Shown: piece after piece, positions 9,459-22,200 of the stretch
Numbering within the stretch: position 1 is the first letter of the stretch
Layout of the letters: each line of letters starts with the position of its first letter
Assembly (NCBI GenBank): GCA_019448385.1
Contig: JAGTXO010000009.1
Span: 930,001 to 994,000 of the forward strand
DNA from: Diacronema lutheri
Taxonomy: Eukaryota; Haptophyta; Pavlovophyceae; Pavlovales; Pavlovaceae
DNA length: 64,000 nt
Direction of reading: 5' to 3'
Notes under the pieces: generated by a model
Database searches by the model: none
Told to the model about the DNA's origin: nothing
The model's input: only the letters and a program-made list of their open reading frames with translations
Position numbers and translations under genes: made by a program

Positions 9459-9950
9459 TTAGCGCAGGCCAGCGTCCTTGCCCTTCTTCATGGGCGGCGC
9501 CTTAGGCTGCATCTGCCGCTTCGGCGCCTGCGACTGGTTCTTGACCGCGACAGCCGGCTTCGGCGCGACCTTTTTGGCCGCCTGCTTGGCGCGCGAGCGC
9601 TCCTTCGCGTCGCGCAGCGCCGCATCGCGCGCCGCCTGGCGCACGTCGGGCTTCTCGTTGCGCCGGGCCTTGATGACATCGAGCGTCGCGCCCTGGATCG
9701 CCTTAGTCGCGCCCTTCTGCACCTTGCGCGAGCGCTTCTTCGCCTGCTCCTCGAGCGTGCCTTTCTTGTGCAGCCGGCGGAACATTTGCGTCCACGCGAG
9801 CTTGCGCGGGTTCCATCGGTGCGCAAAGTAGCTCTTGACCTTGCAGCTCACAAACTTGAAGGCCTTGTTGTCGATGCGCACGAACGTGATGCCATGGCCC
9901 GGGTAGATCTTCGAGCCGGAGAAGGCGCACACCTCGGTCTTGACAACCAT
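9459..9950 (-). CDS. RPL24: 60S ribosomal protein L24 (eL24)
   Basis: Large-subunit ribosomal protein forming the inter-subunit bridge eB13. The 163-aa product starts MVVKTEVCAFSGSKIYPGHG, the conserved eL24 zinc-finger-like N-terminus (plant forms start MVLKTELC), followed by NPRKLAWTQMFRRLHKKG and a long basic, Ala/Lys-rich C-terminal extension ending at a TAA stop. It is encoded in one exon. Ribosomal genes often have a 5' UTR intron, so the 536 bp upstream may contain one. The start codon is fixed by family conservation. Confidence 0.95.
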   Translation of the reverse strand: MVVKTEVCAFSGSKIYPGHGITFVRIDNKAFKFVSCKVKSYFAHRWNPRKLAWTQMFRRLHKKGTLEEQAKKRSRKVQKGATKAIQGATLDVIKARRNEKPDVRQAARDAALRDAKERSRAKQAAKKVAPKPAVAVKNQSQAPKRQMQPKAPPMKKGKDAGLR

Positions 9951-10486
9951 CGCTGCCCACCCTGTCGTCGCACGCGCGAGCCGGAGCGCGCGAGCGGCAC
10001 GGGAGGGTGCGCGCGCCAGAAGCCGAGCGCGTGCGCGCGAGCCCACGTGAGCACGGCGCCAGCCACGCGCATGTGCGCCGCCCATGGTCGGGGGCCCATC
10101 CGCGCCCGCACGCGGTTGCGGGCGGTGCGCGCCGCATCCCACAACGCGCAACTCGCGCCGGCGTCTGCCGGCGCGCGTGCGGCGACACGTGCGCAACGGC
10201 GAGCGTGCGGGCCCAACAGAGTGTGGCCACCAAACCGAATCCCATGCTCCAGCTGGCCGCAGTGTAAGCAACCTCGCCACGCGGCCCGCGTGGGGCGAGG
10301 CGAGCGGCGTCTCGGCGCATCGCGCGCACCGCCACAAGCGACGGCCCTACAAGAGGAGGCGTCAGACCACGCGCCTGGCTTCCGGAACGGTCCGGGTGTC
10401 ATTTTTCCGTTGCAGGCGGCCATCGTTATCTTCGCGTGCAAGGCGCCGGGAGCGGCGTGGGCGTGGACGCGCCTAGGCCGCGCGCC
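9951..10486. other. Divergent promoter region, RPL24/dynein
   Basis: 536 bp between the RPL24 and dynein start codons, by far the largest divergent gap here. It is GC-rich with several small palindromes, for example near 10271-10297. No TATA box or RNA gene was recognised. It probably holds both promoters and 5' UTRs. Confidence 0.45.
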
Positions 10487-13400
10487 ATGGGGAGCGAAGT
10501 GGACCCGCGGCTGGTGTGGCTGGAGGAGCGCCTTGTCGCAACCCTGCGCGGCGTCAAGGCCGACAGGTTCCGTCGCCTAGTCGCCACCGACGCGGGCCGG
10601 ATGGTCACGACATTTTTGAACAGCCCCGAGGCGCGGCGGCTCTTCTTTGTCGACAGCCCGACGGCCAAGGAGCTGCTCGTGGCGGACGTCCCGCCGGTGG
10701 GCAAGGGGCTTGCCGGCGCCAAGAAGTTCATGTACTTCATCAAGAGCCGGCAGGAGGCACTCACGCCCGAGTCGATGGACAAGGTGCGTGGGGCCACCTG
10801 CTCGCGCCGCGCGCCATGCCATGCGCTGGGGTGTACCGTTGGCCGGCGGCGGTTCGCTCGCCGCGTCGCGCCAGCCATGCCGTTAAGAGTTGCGCCTGGC
10901 TGTTGCCGGCGTGCGCACGTGCCTGGCGCTGGCCATGCGCGCTCGCATGCGCGCCGTGCGGCCTTGGCGCCACCCGCACCAGCAGTGCTCCAAACTCGGT
11001 GGGCCTCGCCGAGCGTGGCAGCAGCGCGCGTGCTGGCTGCCTGTCGACGCGCCGCCCGCGGGGCCAGTGCACGCGCGTGCACGTCCTCGCCGTGCCGCAC
11101 GCACACCCGTGTAGTCCGCACGTTTCGCCGTTGCACACCCCGCCTTTGTCCGCTCGGTGCGACACGCCACGCCGCACGCCGTTCGGGCGCTCACCGCCCT
11201 TGCCCTCTCCTGTGTGCGCGCGCGCAGATCGTCGCGTGCGGCGACGTGGGCGGTCCGCCGCTCGAGCACATGTACAAGATGTGTCACGAAGTCTTCCTGC
11301 CGATTCTCTCGAATCCGACCAATCAGGAGGGCTGGCCCGAGGTGATCTCGCGCGAAGTGATGGACAACTTCCACAAGCTGATCGCCAACGTCTACGTGAC
11401 CATCGGCCAGTCGCAGGGTCGGACGCTCCTCCCGCTCCCGCCGATCGACGTCGTCTCCGTCGAGCGCGTCGCGCGCGACAAGGATCGCGTGCACATCCTC
11501 GAGACCGCCGTCGTCACGTGGACTCGCCAGATTAAGAACGTGCTCAAGGCTGACCCGGAGCAGGCAAGCCGCGTGCCATGCGTCCGCCCTTCGCGAGCCC
11601 ACTGCGTCGCGCGTCTCCAGCGCGTGTCGCCGAGCCATGCGCGCGCAGCCCGCTGTGTGGCCACGGGGGCGGCTGCACCACCGGAGCGACTGCACTTGCA
11701 TCGCCCCCACCTCTCGGCCTCGGAGCGGCGGCGGCGACCCCTTCGCGCGGCCGTGCACCAGCTGGCTCGTCTCGTGCCGTGCACCAGCTGGCTCGTCTCG
11801 TGCCGTGCACCAGCTGGCTCGTCTCGTGCCGTGCACCAGCTGGCTCGTCTCGTGCCGTGCACCAGCTGGCTCGTCTCGTGCCGTGCACCAGCTGGCTCGT
11901 CTCGTGCCGTGCACCAGCTGGCTCGTCTCGTGCCGTGCACCAGCTGGCTCGTCTCGTGACCCTCAGGAGGGCGTCGCGCGCGCTCACGCGCAACGCGCCG
12001 CCTGTCCGCGCCCGCCCGCGCCCACGCGGCGTCGGTCGTGCAGGCGCTCAAGGCGGGCGGCAACCCGGGCCCGCTCGCGGAGATGGAGTTCTGGCGGAGC
12101 AAGGCGACCAACCTACTCTCGGTGCAGGAGCAGCTGCAGTCGGACAAGGTGCGCAAGGTCGTGCGGGTGCTCGAGTTCACAAAGTCGACGTACTTCCCGC
12201 CATTCAACCGACTCATCAAAGAGGTGGGCACGGCGTGCGCTGAGGCGAACGACAACGCGAAGCACCTGCGCGCGCTGGACAACTTCTTTTCGCGCATGCA
12301 CGCGTGTGAGTCCTTCCCGACCCTCGCCGCTGAGTTTCGTCCGACGATGCACGCCATCGTGCTCATCTGGAAGCACTCGCGCTTCTACAACACGCCCGCA
12401 CGGCTCGCCACCCTCGTGCGCGAGATCTGCAACGAGCTGATCGACCAGGCGCGCAAGTACGGCGCTCGCGCGTCCGCGCACAGCCGCGCCTTGCGCTCAC
12501 CGGCGCGGACTCGCGCCCCGCGCCCTGTCCGGCCCGGCCGGTCCGGCGTGCAGGTACGTGGATGCGCGCGCCGTCTTTGCGTTCGACGCGTCCGACGCGG
12601 TCGATCGGATCGTCGTGACGCTGCGCGTGTGCGGCCTGTTCAAGGCGGTCTACTTTGACTACAAGACGCGCGTTGCGACGGAGTGCCCGAACAACCCGTG
12701 GCGCATCCAGAACACGGCGCTCTTCCCGCGACTCGACGCCTTCCTCGAGCGGCTGCACGACCTGCTCGAGCTCTGTCGCACCGTCGTCCAGTTCGGCCGC
12801 CTCGAGCGCGTCGAGGTGGGCGGCAACAAGGGGCGAACCCTCTCCGCCTCCATCTACCAGATCTACGCGGACTTCTCCAAGACGCTCGACGCCTTCCGCG
12901 CGATGCCCTACGACGTGCGCGCCGCCGCTGCGCCGCGCCTTGCGGCCGCGCCGCGTGCCGCTGGCGCCGTGTGACAATGCGCGGCCATCGTGCGCATCCG
13001 CAGCCATCGTGCGCATCCGCAGCCATACACGCGCCCTTCGCTCCACGGGTGCGGCCCGGCCCGGCCGTGCCTTCTCACGAGCTGCGTCGCGTCGCGCCCT
13101 TTTGTTGCGGCGGTTGTGCTGCGTGGCCACGCCACGCCACGCCACGCCCTGCCCGCCCGGCGGCTCAGGTGCTCGACATCGACGCCAAGCGCTTCGACGA
13201 TGAGTTCTACGCGTTCCGCGTCTCGATCAAGGAGCTCGAGCGCAGGCTCGGCTCGGTGCTCAACCAGGGCTTCGAGGACTGCGGCACGATCTTCGACGCG
13301 TTCAAGCTCATCGAGTCCTTCGAGGGGCTGCTCGAGCGCGAGTTCATCCAGGTGCGCGCTGCGCGCACCGCATGCGCGCGCGCGCGTCACGCATGCGCGT

Positions 13401-16400
13401 CACGCATGCGCGTCTCGCATGCGCGTCACGCACGCGCGTCACGCATGCGCGTCACGCGTCAGGCGCGCGCGTGAGCGCGCACCGCGTCGTCGGCGCGTGC
13501 GCGGGTGCGGTCGAGCGCACCACCATCTCCTCGTCGTCTGAAGCGCGCGTGTGCCCGTGCCGCCCACGGGCGCGCAGGCCGACCTCGAGCGCAAGCACAT
13601 TGAGCTCGTGCGCGCGTTCGGCAAGGACCTGCGCGAGGTGGCGGACATCTTCTCGCGCCAGCGGAGCAAATCAGCGGCGGGGCGGTACCTCGAGCGAAAC
13701 GGCCCTCCACTCTATACCAACATGCCGCCATGCTCGGGCGCGCTCTATTGGGTGCGTCAGCCGCCGCACCGCGCACGCCGCTCAGCACCACCTCCGAAGC
13801 ATGGCGCCTCGCGCGCCGCGCGCGCTTCGGGCGCGGCGCTGAGGGGGAAGGGGCGGCGGGGGTAAGGCTTGGAGCCCCTGGCGTTGCGCGCAGGGCCTGG
13901 CTGGCCAACGGCAGCTGCGTCGTGCGCTCCCCCGCGCACTCGGCGCGTGTGCGCGTCGGCGGTCCTCCGCCATCGTGTCACCTCTCCTCCGCCATCGTGT
14001 CACCTCTCCTCCGCCATCGTGTCACCTCCACGCCGCCATCGTGTCACCTCTCCTCCGCCATCGTGTCACCTCTCCTCCACCATCGTGTCACCTCCACGCC
14101 GCCATCGTGTCACCTCTCCTCCGCCATCGTGTCACCTCCACGCCGCCATCGTGTCATCTCCACGCCGCGCGCTGCGTTGCGTTGCGCCCGCGTCGGCGGC
14201 GCGCGCGGTGGCCTCGGCCGACCGCTGCACGCCGCGCCCCGCGCCCCGCCGTCTTCTCCGCCATTGCCCGTGCGCGTGCAGGTGCGCGGGCTGATGGAGC
14301 GGATCGAGCAGCCAATGGCAAAGCTGCGCCAAATGCTGAAAATGATGCTGGAATCTGAGGAGGCGAAAGACGTTACGCGACAGCACGCAAACGTGCACGC
14401 GGCGCTCGCGGAGTTTGAGCGCACGCAGTTCGAGGCGTGGGAGGCGAACATCGACGCGGTCACGTTCGAGAAGCTGAAGCAGACGCTGCTCTCGCGCGCG
14501 CCCGCGCCGCCGCCCGTCGCGCCCGCCCTCGGCGGCGCGTCCGGCGGACTCGTGACTGGCGCGGCGCATGCGCGCGCTTCGCTCGTCGTCGTCAACTTTG
14601 ACCCGACCCTCGTCTGCCTGCTGCGCGAGGTGAGATACCTCGTGCGGCTTGGGATGCCGATCCCAAAGGCCGCGGACGAGCTGTACCGCATGAGCGAAAT
14701 CTTCCGCACGCAGATTGGCAACCTGCAGATGATTACGAGCAGGTGCGCGACGCGCGCTGCTAGGCAGCAGGGAAATGGGGCAAGGAGGGGGGGAGGGGGG
14801 GGGGGGCTGTGCGTTAAGTGGGTGGGTGAGTTTGGGGGGACGGGGCGGGGAGGGCGGGGGCCGCGTGCGCGAGCAAAGCCTCGCTGTTGTCCTCCTTCGA
14901 AGCGGACGGTTGGACGGTCGCCGTGCGGTGATGGTGCGTCATTGGCTGGGCCCACACCGGCCACCCCACACCGCCCCAACCGCCGCCCCAACCGCCGCCC
15001 CAACCGCCGCCCCAACCGCCGCCCCAACCGCCGCAGGTACAACACGATGCGCACGACGATGCTCGAAGTCGAGGAGCCGCTGCTGCACGCGATGCTCCGG
15101 CAGATCGACAAGGCGATGGACAAGGGCCTGCACCACCTCACCTGGCGCTCGCACGCGATCAACGACTTCATCCGCGAAGTGTCCGTCCTCGTCAAGGAGG
15201 CGGGCGACACGCTCGCCACGCTCAAGCAGAACATGGCGTCCGCCGAGGCCATCTTGCTCGGGTGGTCAGAGCAGCCAATGCTCCGGCGCAAGCTCGCGAA
15301 GACGTGCGGCGCCGTCGCAACGGCACCGACGCCAGCCGCCCGCCCGCCCACCCGCCCACCCGCCCACCCGCCCGCCCACCCGCGCACCCGCCCGCCCGCC
15401 CGCCCGCCCGCCCGCCCGCCCGCCCGCCCGCCCACCCGCCCGCCCGCCCGCCCGCCCGCCCGCCCACCCGCGCACCCGCCCGCCCGCCCGCCCGCCCGCC
15501 CGCCCGCCCGCCCACCCGCCCGCCAACCCGCCCACCCGCCCACCCGCCCGCCCGCCCGCCCGCCCGCCCGCCCGCCCGCCCGCCCGCCCACCCGCCCGCC
15601 CGCTCACCCGCGCCGCCCCGCGCCGCCCCGCGCCGCGCCACCCCGCGCCACGCCACGCGGCGCGGCTGCTGGCTGCAGGTACGCACCGGCCGAGTTCGAG
15701 GAGGAGCACGAGGCGCGCGAGGCGCCCTTCGAGTGGGACGTCCGCGCGGCGGAGGTGGGCGTGTCCGAGGACGGGCAGCGCGCGCTCGGCGAGGCGTACG
15801 GCGCGCTCGACCGGCTGCACGTGCAGGTCGCCGAGATCGAGGCCGAGGCGGGCGCGCTCTCTGAGCAGGAGGAGCTCTTCGACTTGCAGCCGCACGTGTG
15901 GCGCGAGATCGCGGTCTGCCGGCGCGAGCTGCGCGGCCTCAAGCTCGTGTGCGACCACGTCGCGCTCGTCGGCGGCACGCTCGCCGCGTGGCGCGCCACG
16001 CTCTGGGCCGCCGTGCGCGTCGACGAGATGGCGCTGCACGGTAAGGCGCTCGATGTCGAGCTGCGCGCGCTGCCCAAGGCCGTGCGCTCGTGGCGCATCA
16101 CCATCGGCCTCGCCGCGGTGCTGCACGAGGTGGTCGCGGCACTGCCCCTCGTCGCGGAGCTGCGCGACGAGGCGATGCGCGAGCGCCACTGGAAGAAGCT
16201 GATGCGCATCTGCGGCCGCACCTTTGCGATGGGCTCGAAGACGGCGCTCGACGACCTTCTCCGACTGCAGCTCGCGCAGCACGCCGACGCGGCCGTCGAG
16301 ACGGTGCAGCAGGCGCGCGAGGAGCAGAACATCGACCGGCAGCTCGCGCGGATCGACGCGACGTGGCTCAGCCTGACGCTCGGCTACGAGCAGTACAAGG

Positions 16401-19171
16401 CGACGAGCGTGCCCGTCGTGCGCGCGGCGGACGCGATCTACGAGGCCCTCGACGAGCACGAGATGGCCCTGCAGGGCATGATGGCGAACCGGTACATGGG
16501 CTTCTTCGAGGCGCAGATCCTCGCGTGGAAGGCGAAGCTGTCGGCGGTGCGCGCGACGCTCGACGCGTGGCTCGAGGTGCAGCGCGTGTGGTGCTCGCTC
16601 GAGTCGATCTTCCTCGGCTCGGAGGACATCCGCGAGCAGATGCCCGAGGACGCGAAGCGCTTCGACACGGTCGACGGCACCTTCCGCGAGCAGATGGCTG
16701 ACGCGGTGACGACGCCCAACCCGATCGACGCGTGCCTGCGCGAGGGCCGCGCCGACGCGTTCGCGCGCTCCCTCGTGGCGCTCGAGCTGTGCACGAGCTC
16801 CCTCGGTGAGTACCTCGAGACGAAACGCCGAAAGTTCCCGCGCTTTTACTTCGTCTCGGCGGCCGACCTGATCGACATTTTGTCAAAGGGGCGCTACCCG
16901 CCGGCGGTGCAACCGCACTTTGCAAAGCTCACGGGCAACGTCGCCGCGATCCAATGGCGCACGGGCGACGACGGCGAAGCGTCGTCGACGGCGCTCGGCA
17001 TGCGCTCGGCCGAGGGCGAGGCCGTGCCGTTCCGCTCGCCGCTCTCGTGCGACGGGCTGCAGCCCGAGGAGTGGCTCGCGCTGCTCGTCGCGCACGTCAC
17101 CGCGACGCTGCGCGAGCAGCTGCACCGCTGCATCGACGCGCTCGCCGAGTTGCCGCGCGAGCGTTGGATCTTTGAGCACTGCGCGCAGCTCACGGTCGTC
17201 GCGTCGTGCACGTGGTGGGCGACGGACGTGGGCCGCTGCTTTGAGCGGCTCGAGCAGGGCAACGAGAACGCGCTGCGCGATTACCTCGCGACGAGCGCGT
17301 CGCACCTCGGCGTGCTCACCGCCGCGATCGGCCGCGCCGACATCTCGCGCGGCGACCGCGCCAAGGCGATCACGCTCATCACGGTCGAGGTGCACGCACG
17401 CGACGTCGTGCAGCGCCTCATCGACGCGGCCGTCGTCTCGCCGTCCGCGTTCGCGTGGCAGGCGCAACTGCGGTACCGCTGGGACGAGGAGCAGCGCGAC
17501 GTGTCCGCCGTCATCGCCGACGCCGAGATGGCCTACTGCTACGAGTACGTGGGCAACACGGGCCGCCTTGTCATTACGCCGCTCACAGATCGCGTGTATA
17601 TGACGCTCACGCAGGCGCTCAAGCGCGTGCTCGGTGGCGCGCCGGTCGGGCCGGCGGGCACGGGCAAGACGGAGACGGTGAAGGATTTGGCGCGCAGCCT
17701 CGCCAGGTGGGTCATCGTCGTCAATTGCTCCGAGCAGGTCTCGGCCAAGATGACGGCCGCGCTCTTCTCGGGGCTTGCGCGGACGGGCGCGTGGGGCTGC
17801 TTCGATGAGTTCAACCGCATCGAAGTGGACGTGCTCTCCGTCGCGGCGGGGCAGTACGCGTCGATCCTCGATGCGATCCGCGCGCGCCGCGACGTCTTCG
17901 CGCTCGACGACGAGCAGGTTGCGCTCGTGCCGACCGTCGGGTCGTTCATCACGATGAACCCGGGCTCCGCGGGCCGCGCCGAGCTGCCCGAGAACCTCAA
18001 GGCGCTCTTCCGGCCGTGCGCGATGGTCGTGCCCGACTTTGGCAAGATCGCCGAAGTCTCGCTCGCCGCCGAGGGCTTCGTCGACGCCAAGCCGCTCGCG
18101 CACAAGTTCACCGAGCTCTTTCGGCTCTCGCGCGAGCTCCTCTCGACGCAGCGGCACTACGACTGGGGCCTGCGCGCGATGAAGGGCATCCTGCGCATCG
18201 CGGGCGGGATGAAGCGCGCCGAGCCGGACAAGAGCGAGGCGCAGGTCGTGATGCGCGCGCTGCGCGACGTGAACCTGCCCAGGCTCGTGCTCGCGGACCA
18301 CTCGATCTTCTTCGCGCTCATCGAGGACATCTTCCCGCGCGTCGAGTCTGTCAGCCGGCCGTCAGCAGAGGTGACGCAGGCGGTGCGCGCGCTGCTCGCC
18401 GAGCCGTCATCCACGCTGCAGCGCGAGGAGTCGTTCGTGCGCAAGTGCGTCGTGCTCGACCAGATCCTCGCCGTGCGCCACAGCGTCTTCATCCTCGGCC
18501 CGGCCGGCTCGGGCAAGTCGACGATCTGGCGGACGCTCAACCGCGCGCACGCGCACCTTGCGCAACTCTCGGCCGCGACGGCGGGCGCGGGCGCGCCCTT
18601 CGCCGCGACGGTCAACCCGAAGGCCGTCACGCCGGACGAGCTGTTCGGCTACGTGCACCCAACGACCAAGGCGCCGATGGACGGGGTCTTCGCCCGCCTG
18701 ATGCGCACCTACGCGCAGATGCCGTCCGAGGCGTCCAAGTGGATCGTACTCGACGGCGACGTGGACGCGGGCTGGATCGAGTCGATGAACACGGTGATGG
18801 ACGACAACAAGGTGCTCACGCTCGTCTCGAACGAGCGCATACCGCTCACCTCCTCGATGCGCCTCATCTTTGAGATCTCGCACCTGCGCAACGCGTCGCC
18901 CGCCACCGTCTCGCGCGCGGGCGTGCTGCACGTGAACGCGGCCGACATTGGCTGGCGGCCGTTCGTCGCGTCATGGGCCGAATCCATGGCGCCGCTCCAA
19001 CCGCCCGCGCTGCTCGAGCAGCTCTTCGACCAGTACGCGGTGCCCGCGCTCGAGCACGTGCGGCGCGAGCGGTGGGCGCACGTCACGCCGCTGCCGGACA
19101 TCGCGCTCGTCCAGTCGCTCTGCTCGCTGCTCGAAGGGCTCCTCGCGCGCAACGCGCCTTCGGACGGCGGC

Positions 19172-19202
<31 letters not shown>

Positions 19203-22200
19203 CGGCGGGCGCGACTGGCGCATCCGTCGACAAGGAGCTGTACGAGGCGTACTTCAAGCTGGCGACCATCTGGGCGGTCGGTGGCGCGCTCGTGTCTGAC
19301 CGCGCGCGCGACTCGCGCCGCGCCTTCTCCGACTGGTGGCGCTCCGAGCCCGGCAAGCGCGGCGCGGTGCGCATGCCGGACGGCGGCTCGCTTGTCTTTG
19401 ACTACTTTGTCGACCCGCTCTCGCGCGCCTTTGTGCCTTGGCGCGACGTGCTCGGCTCGTACACGCACGTGAGCGACGTTCCGTTCGCAAACATCGTCGT
19501 GCCCACCATTGACGGCGCACGCATCGGGTATTTGGCGGAGGCGCTGCTGCGGCAGCGCAAGCCGATGATGCTGGTGGGCGGGGCGGGCACGGCGAAGACG
19601 ACCATCCTCACAGACACGCTCCGCTCGCTGCCGGACGAGATGCGCCTGCTCACGATCAACTTCAACTCGTTCACGGACGCGGCCACGCTGCAGGCCATCG
19701 TCGAGCAGTCGCTCGAGCGCAAGACCGCGACCGTCTTCGCGCCGCCGGGCACGAAGCGCCTCATCTTCTTGCTCGACGACCTCAACATGCCCGTGCCCGA
19801 CAAGTACGGCACGCAGTCGGCGATCGAGCTGCTCCGCCAGCAGATGGACTATGGCGGCTTTTATGACCTGCGCACGCTCCGTCTCAAGCAGGTGCAGAAC
19901 ACGCAGTACCTCGCCGCGATGAACCCGGCCGCCGGTTCGTTTGCGATCGTCGACCGGATGCAGCGGCACTTTGCGACCTTCTCGTGCCCCTTCCCTGAGG
20001 CGGAGACGGTCGCCGGTCTGTATGCGTCGATCCTCAGCGGCCACCTCGCCGCCTTCCCCGTCGAGCTCGGCCGCATGACCGAGCCGATCGTCACGGCCGC
20101 GCTCGCGCTTCACCGCGAGATGGTGGCGTTCTTCCTGCCCTCCGCGCAGACGTTTCACTACCAATGGACGCTACGCGAGCTCGCGCGCGTCTTCGAGGGC
20201 CTGTGCCTCGCGACGCCAGAATCCATCGCGACCCCCGTCCTGCTCGCGCGCCTGTGGGTGCACGAGGCGCGCCGCGTGTACGGCGACCGCCTCGCCTCCG
20301 AGCCCGACCGCACGCGCTTCGACGAGACACTGCTGCGCGTCGCGCGCAACTCCTTCGAGGAGTTCCCGCACGACGAGCTGCACGCGGTACCCTTGCTCTT
20401 CACGTCGTTCAGCAGCGCGGTCGGCGCGGCCGACGACGCCGGCCTCAGCGGCGCCGACGGCGCAGCCGGCGGTGCGCGCGCGCTCGTGCACGTCACCAAC
20501 GTCGACAAGCTGCGCAAGATGCTCGAGGCGCAGTTACGCCGGCACAACGAGGCGCGCGCGCGCATGGACCTCGTCTTCTTTGGCGACGCGATCGAGCACA
20601 TCTGCCGCATCTCGCGCATCCTCGATCGGCCGCGCGGCAACGCGCTGCTCGTCGGCGTCGGCGGCTCAGGCCGGCAGTCGCTCACAAAGCTCGCGGCGTT
20701 CATCGGCGGCTTCGAGCTCGTGCAGGTGTCGCTGACCGCCGGGTATGGCCTCGCCGACTTCCGCTCCGAGCTGCTCGCGCTCTACGCGCGCGCTGGGCTC
20801 AACAGCGAGACGGTCGTGCTCCTCCTGACCGACCGGCAGATCGTCGACGAGAGGCAGCTCATGTGCGCCGCTTGGCCCTGCGCCCCTTTCCCAGCCGCCA
20901 TGCGCACGCGCCTCCCTTTCCCGTCTGCGCCCCTTTCCCAGCCGCCATGCGCACGCGCCTCCCTTTCCCGTCTGCGCCCCTTTCCCAGCCGCCATGCGCA
21001 CGCGCCTCCCTTTCCCGTCTTCGCTGCCTCCCTGCGCTGCCGCCTCTTTCCGCGCATCCCCCCCCCCCCCCCTCGCTTTCGCACCCGCCTCAATTCATCG
21101 GCCGCGTGGCGCGTGGCGCGCGCCCTGGCGATCTCGTCCAACCGCGTCGCTGCCTCGTCCTCCAACCGCGTCGCCGCCTCGTCCGCCAACCGCGCGTGCG
21201 CCGTCGCGCTCGCAGGTACCTCAACGACTGCCTCGCGTCCGGCTCAATCCCGGACCTGTACACGCCCGAGGACAAGGAGACGATCGTCGCCGCCGTGCGA
21301 CACGAGGTCAAGGCGGCGGGCCTTCTCGACTCGCGGCATAACTGCTGGGAGTTCTTCATCGACAAGGTGCGCGCCAACCTGCACGTCGTCCTCTGCTTCT
21401 CGCCGATCGGTGAGAGCTTCCGCGTGCGCTGTCGCAAGTTCCCCGCGCTCACGCACTGCTGCACCATCAACTACTTCCGCCCGTGGCCCGTCGACGCGCT
21501 CATCTCCGTCGCCGGTCGCTTCCTCGCCGACGTCGACCTCGGCACGGACGAGGTGCGTGAGAACGTGACGCACCACATGGCGTACGTGCACGAGTCGGTC
21601 TTGCAGCAGGCGGCCATTTTCTCCGCGCAGGAGCGCCGCGCGACGTATGTGACGCCAAAGTCCTTCTTGCAGCTCGTCTCGCAGTACAAGGGCCTGCTTG
21701 GCGGCGCGCGGCACAAGCTCGCGGCGCAGATGGGCAGGCTCGAGCAGGGCCTCGTCAAGCTGCGCAGCTCGGCGGCGCAGGTCTCGGTGATGAGCGCGCA
21801 GCTGCGCGAGGAGCAGTCCGTCGTCGAGCAGAAGAAGGGCGAGACGGACGGGCTGCTCGTGCAGGTGCGCGCCCATCGCCGAGACCCGCGCCGCCGCCGC
21901 GCCGCGCTGCGTCGCGCAACGCCTCGCGCGCTGTGCGCTGGCGCTGAGACCACTTTAAAAGCTGAGACTCCTCCCCCCGCCCTGGCCGCGTGCCGTACCA
22001 CTCGCCAGGTGGGGCAGGAGTCGGCGATCGCAGACGAGCAGGCGCAGGTTGCCGAAGCGGAGGAGCGCGAGGTGGCCAAGGTTCAAAGCGACGTGGCCGC
22101 CTTCGAGGCGCAGTGCGCCGCGGACCTCGCCGCCGCCGAGCCCGCTATGAAGAAGGCGGAGGCCGCGCTCGACGTCCTCGACAAGAAGGCGCTCACCGAG

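Noticed and set aside
13970-14167. Regular 22-bp repeats resembling a CRISPR array
   Set aside because: Units are contiguous with no unique spacers, alternate between two variants, and lie in a dynein intron. It is a minisatellite.
15304-15678. Long Pro/Ala/Arg repeat protein frames on both strands
   Set aside because: Donor and acceptor at the edges join conserved dynein sequence in frame. The frames come from a CCCG simple repeat in an intron.
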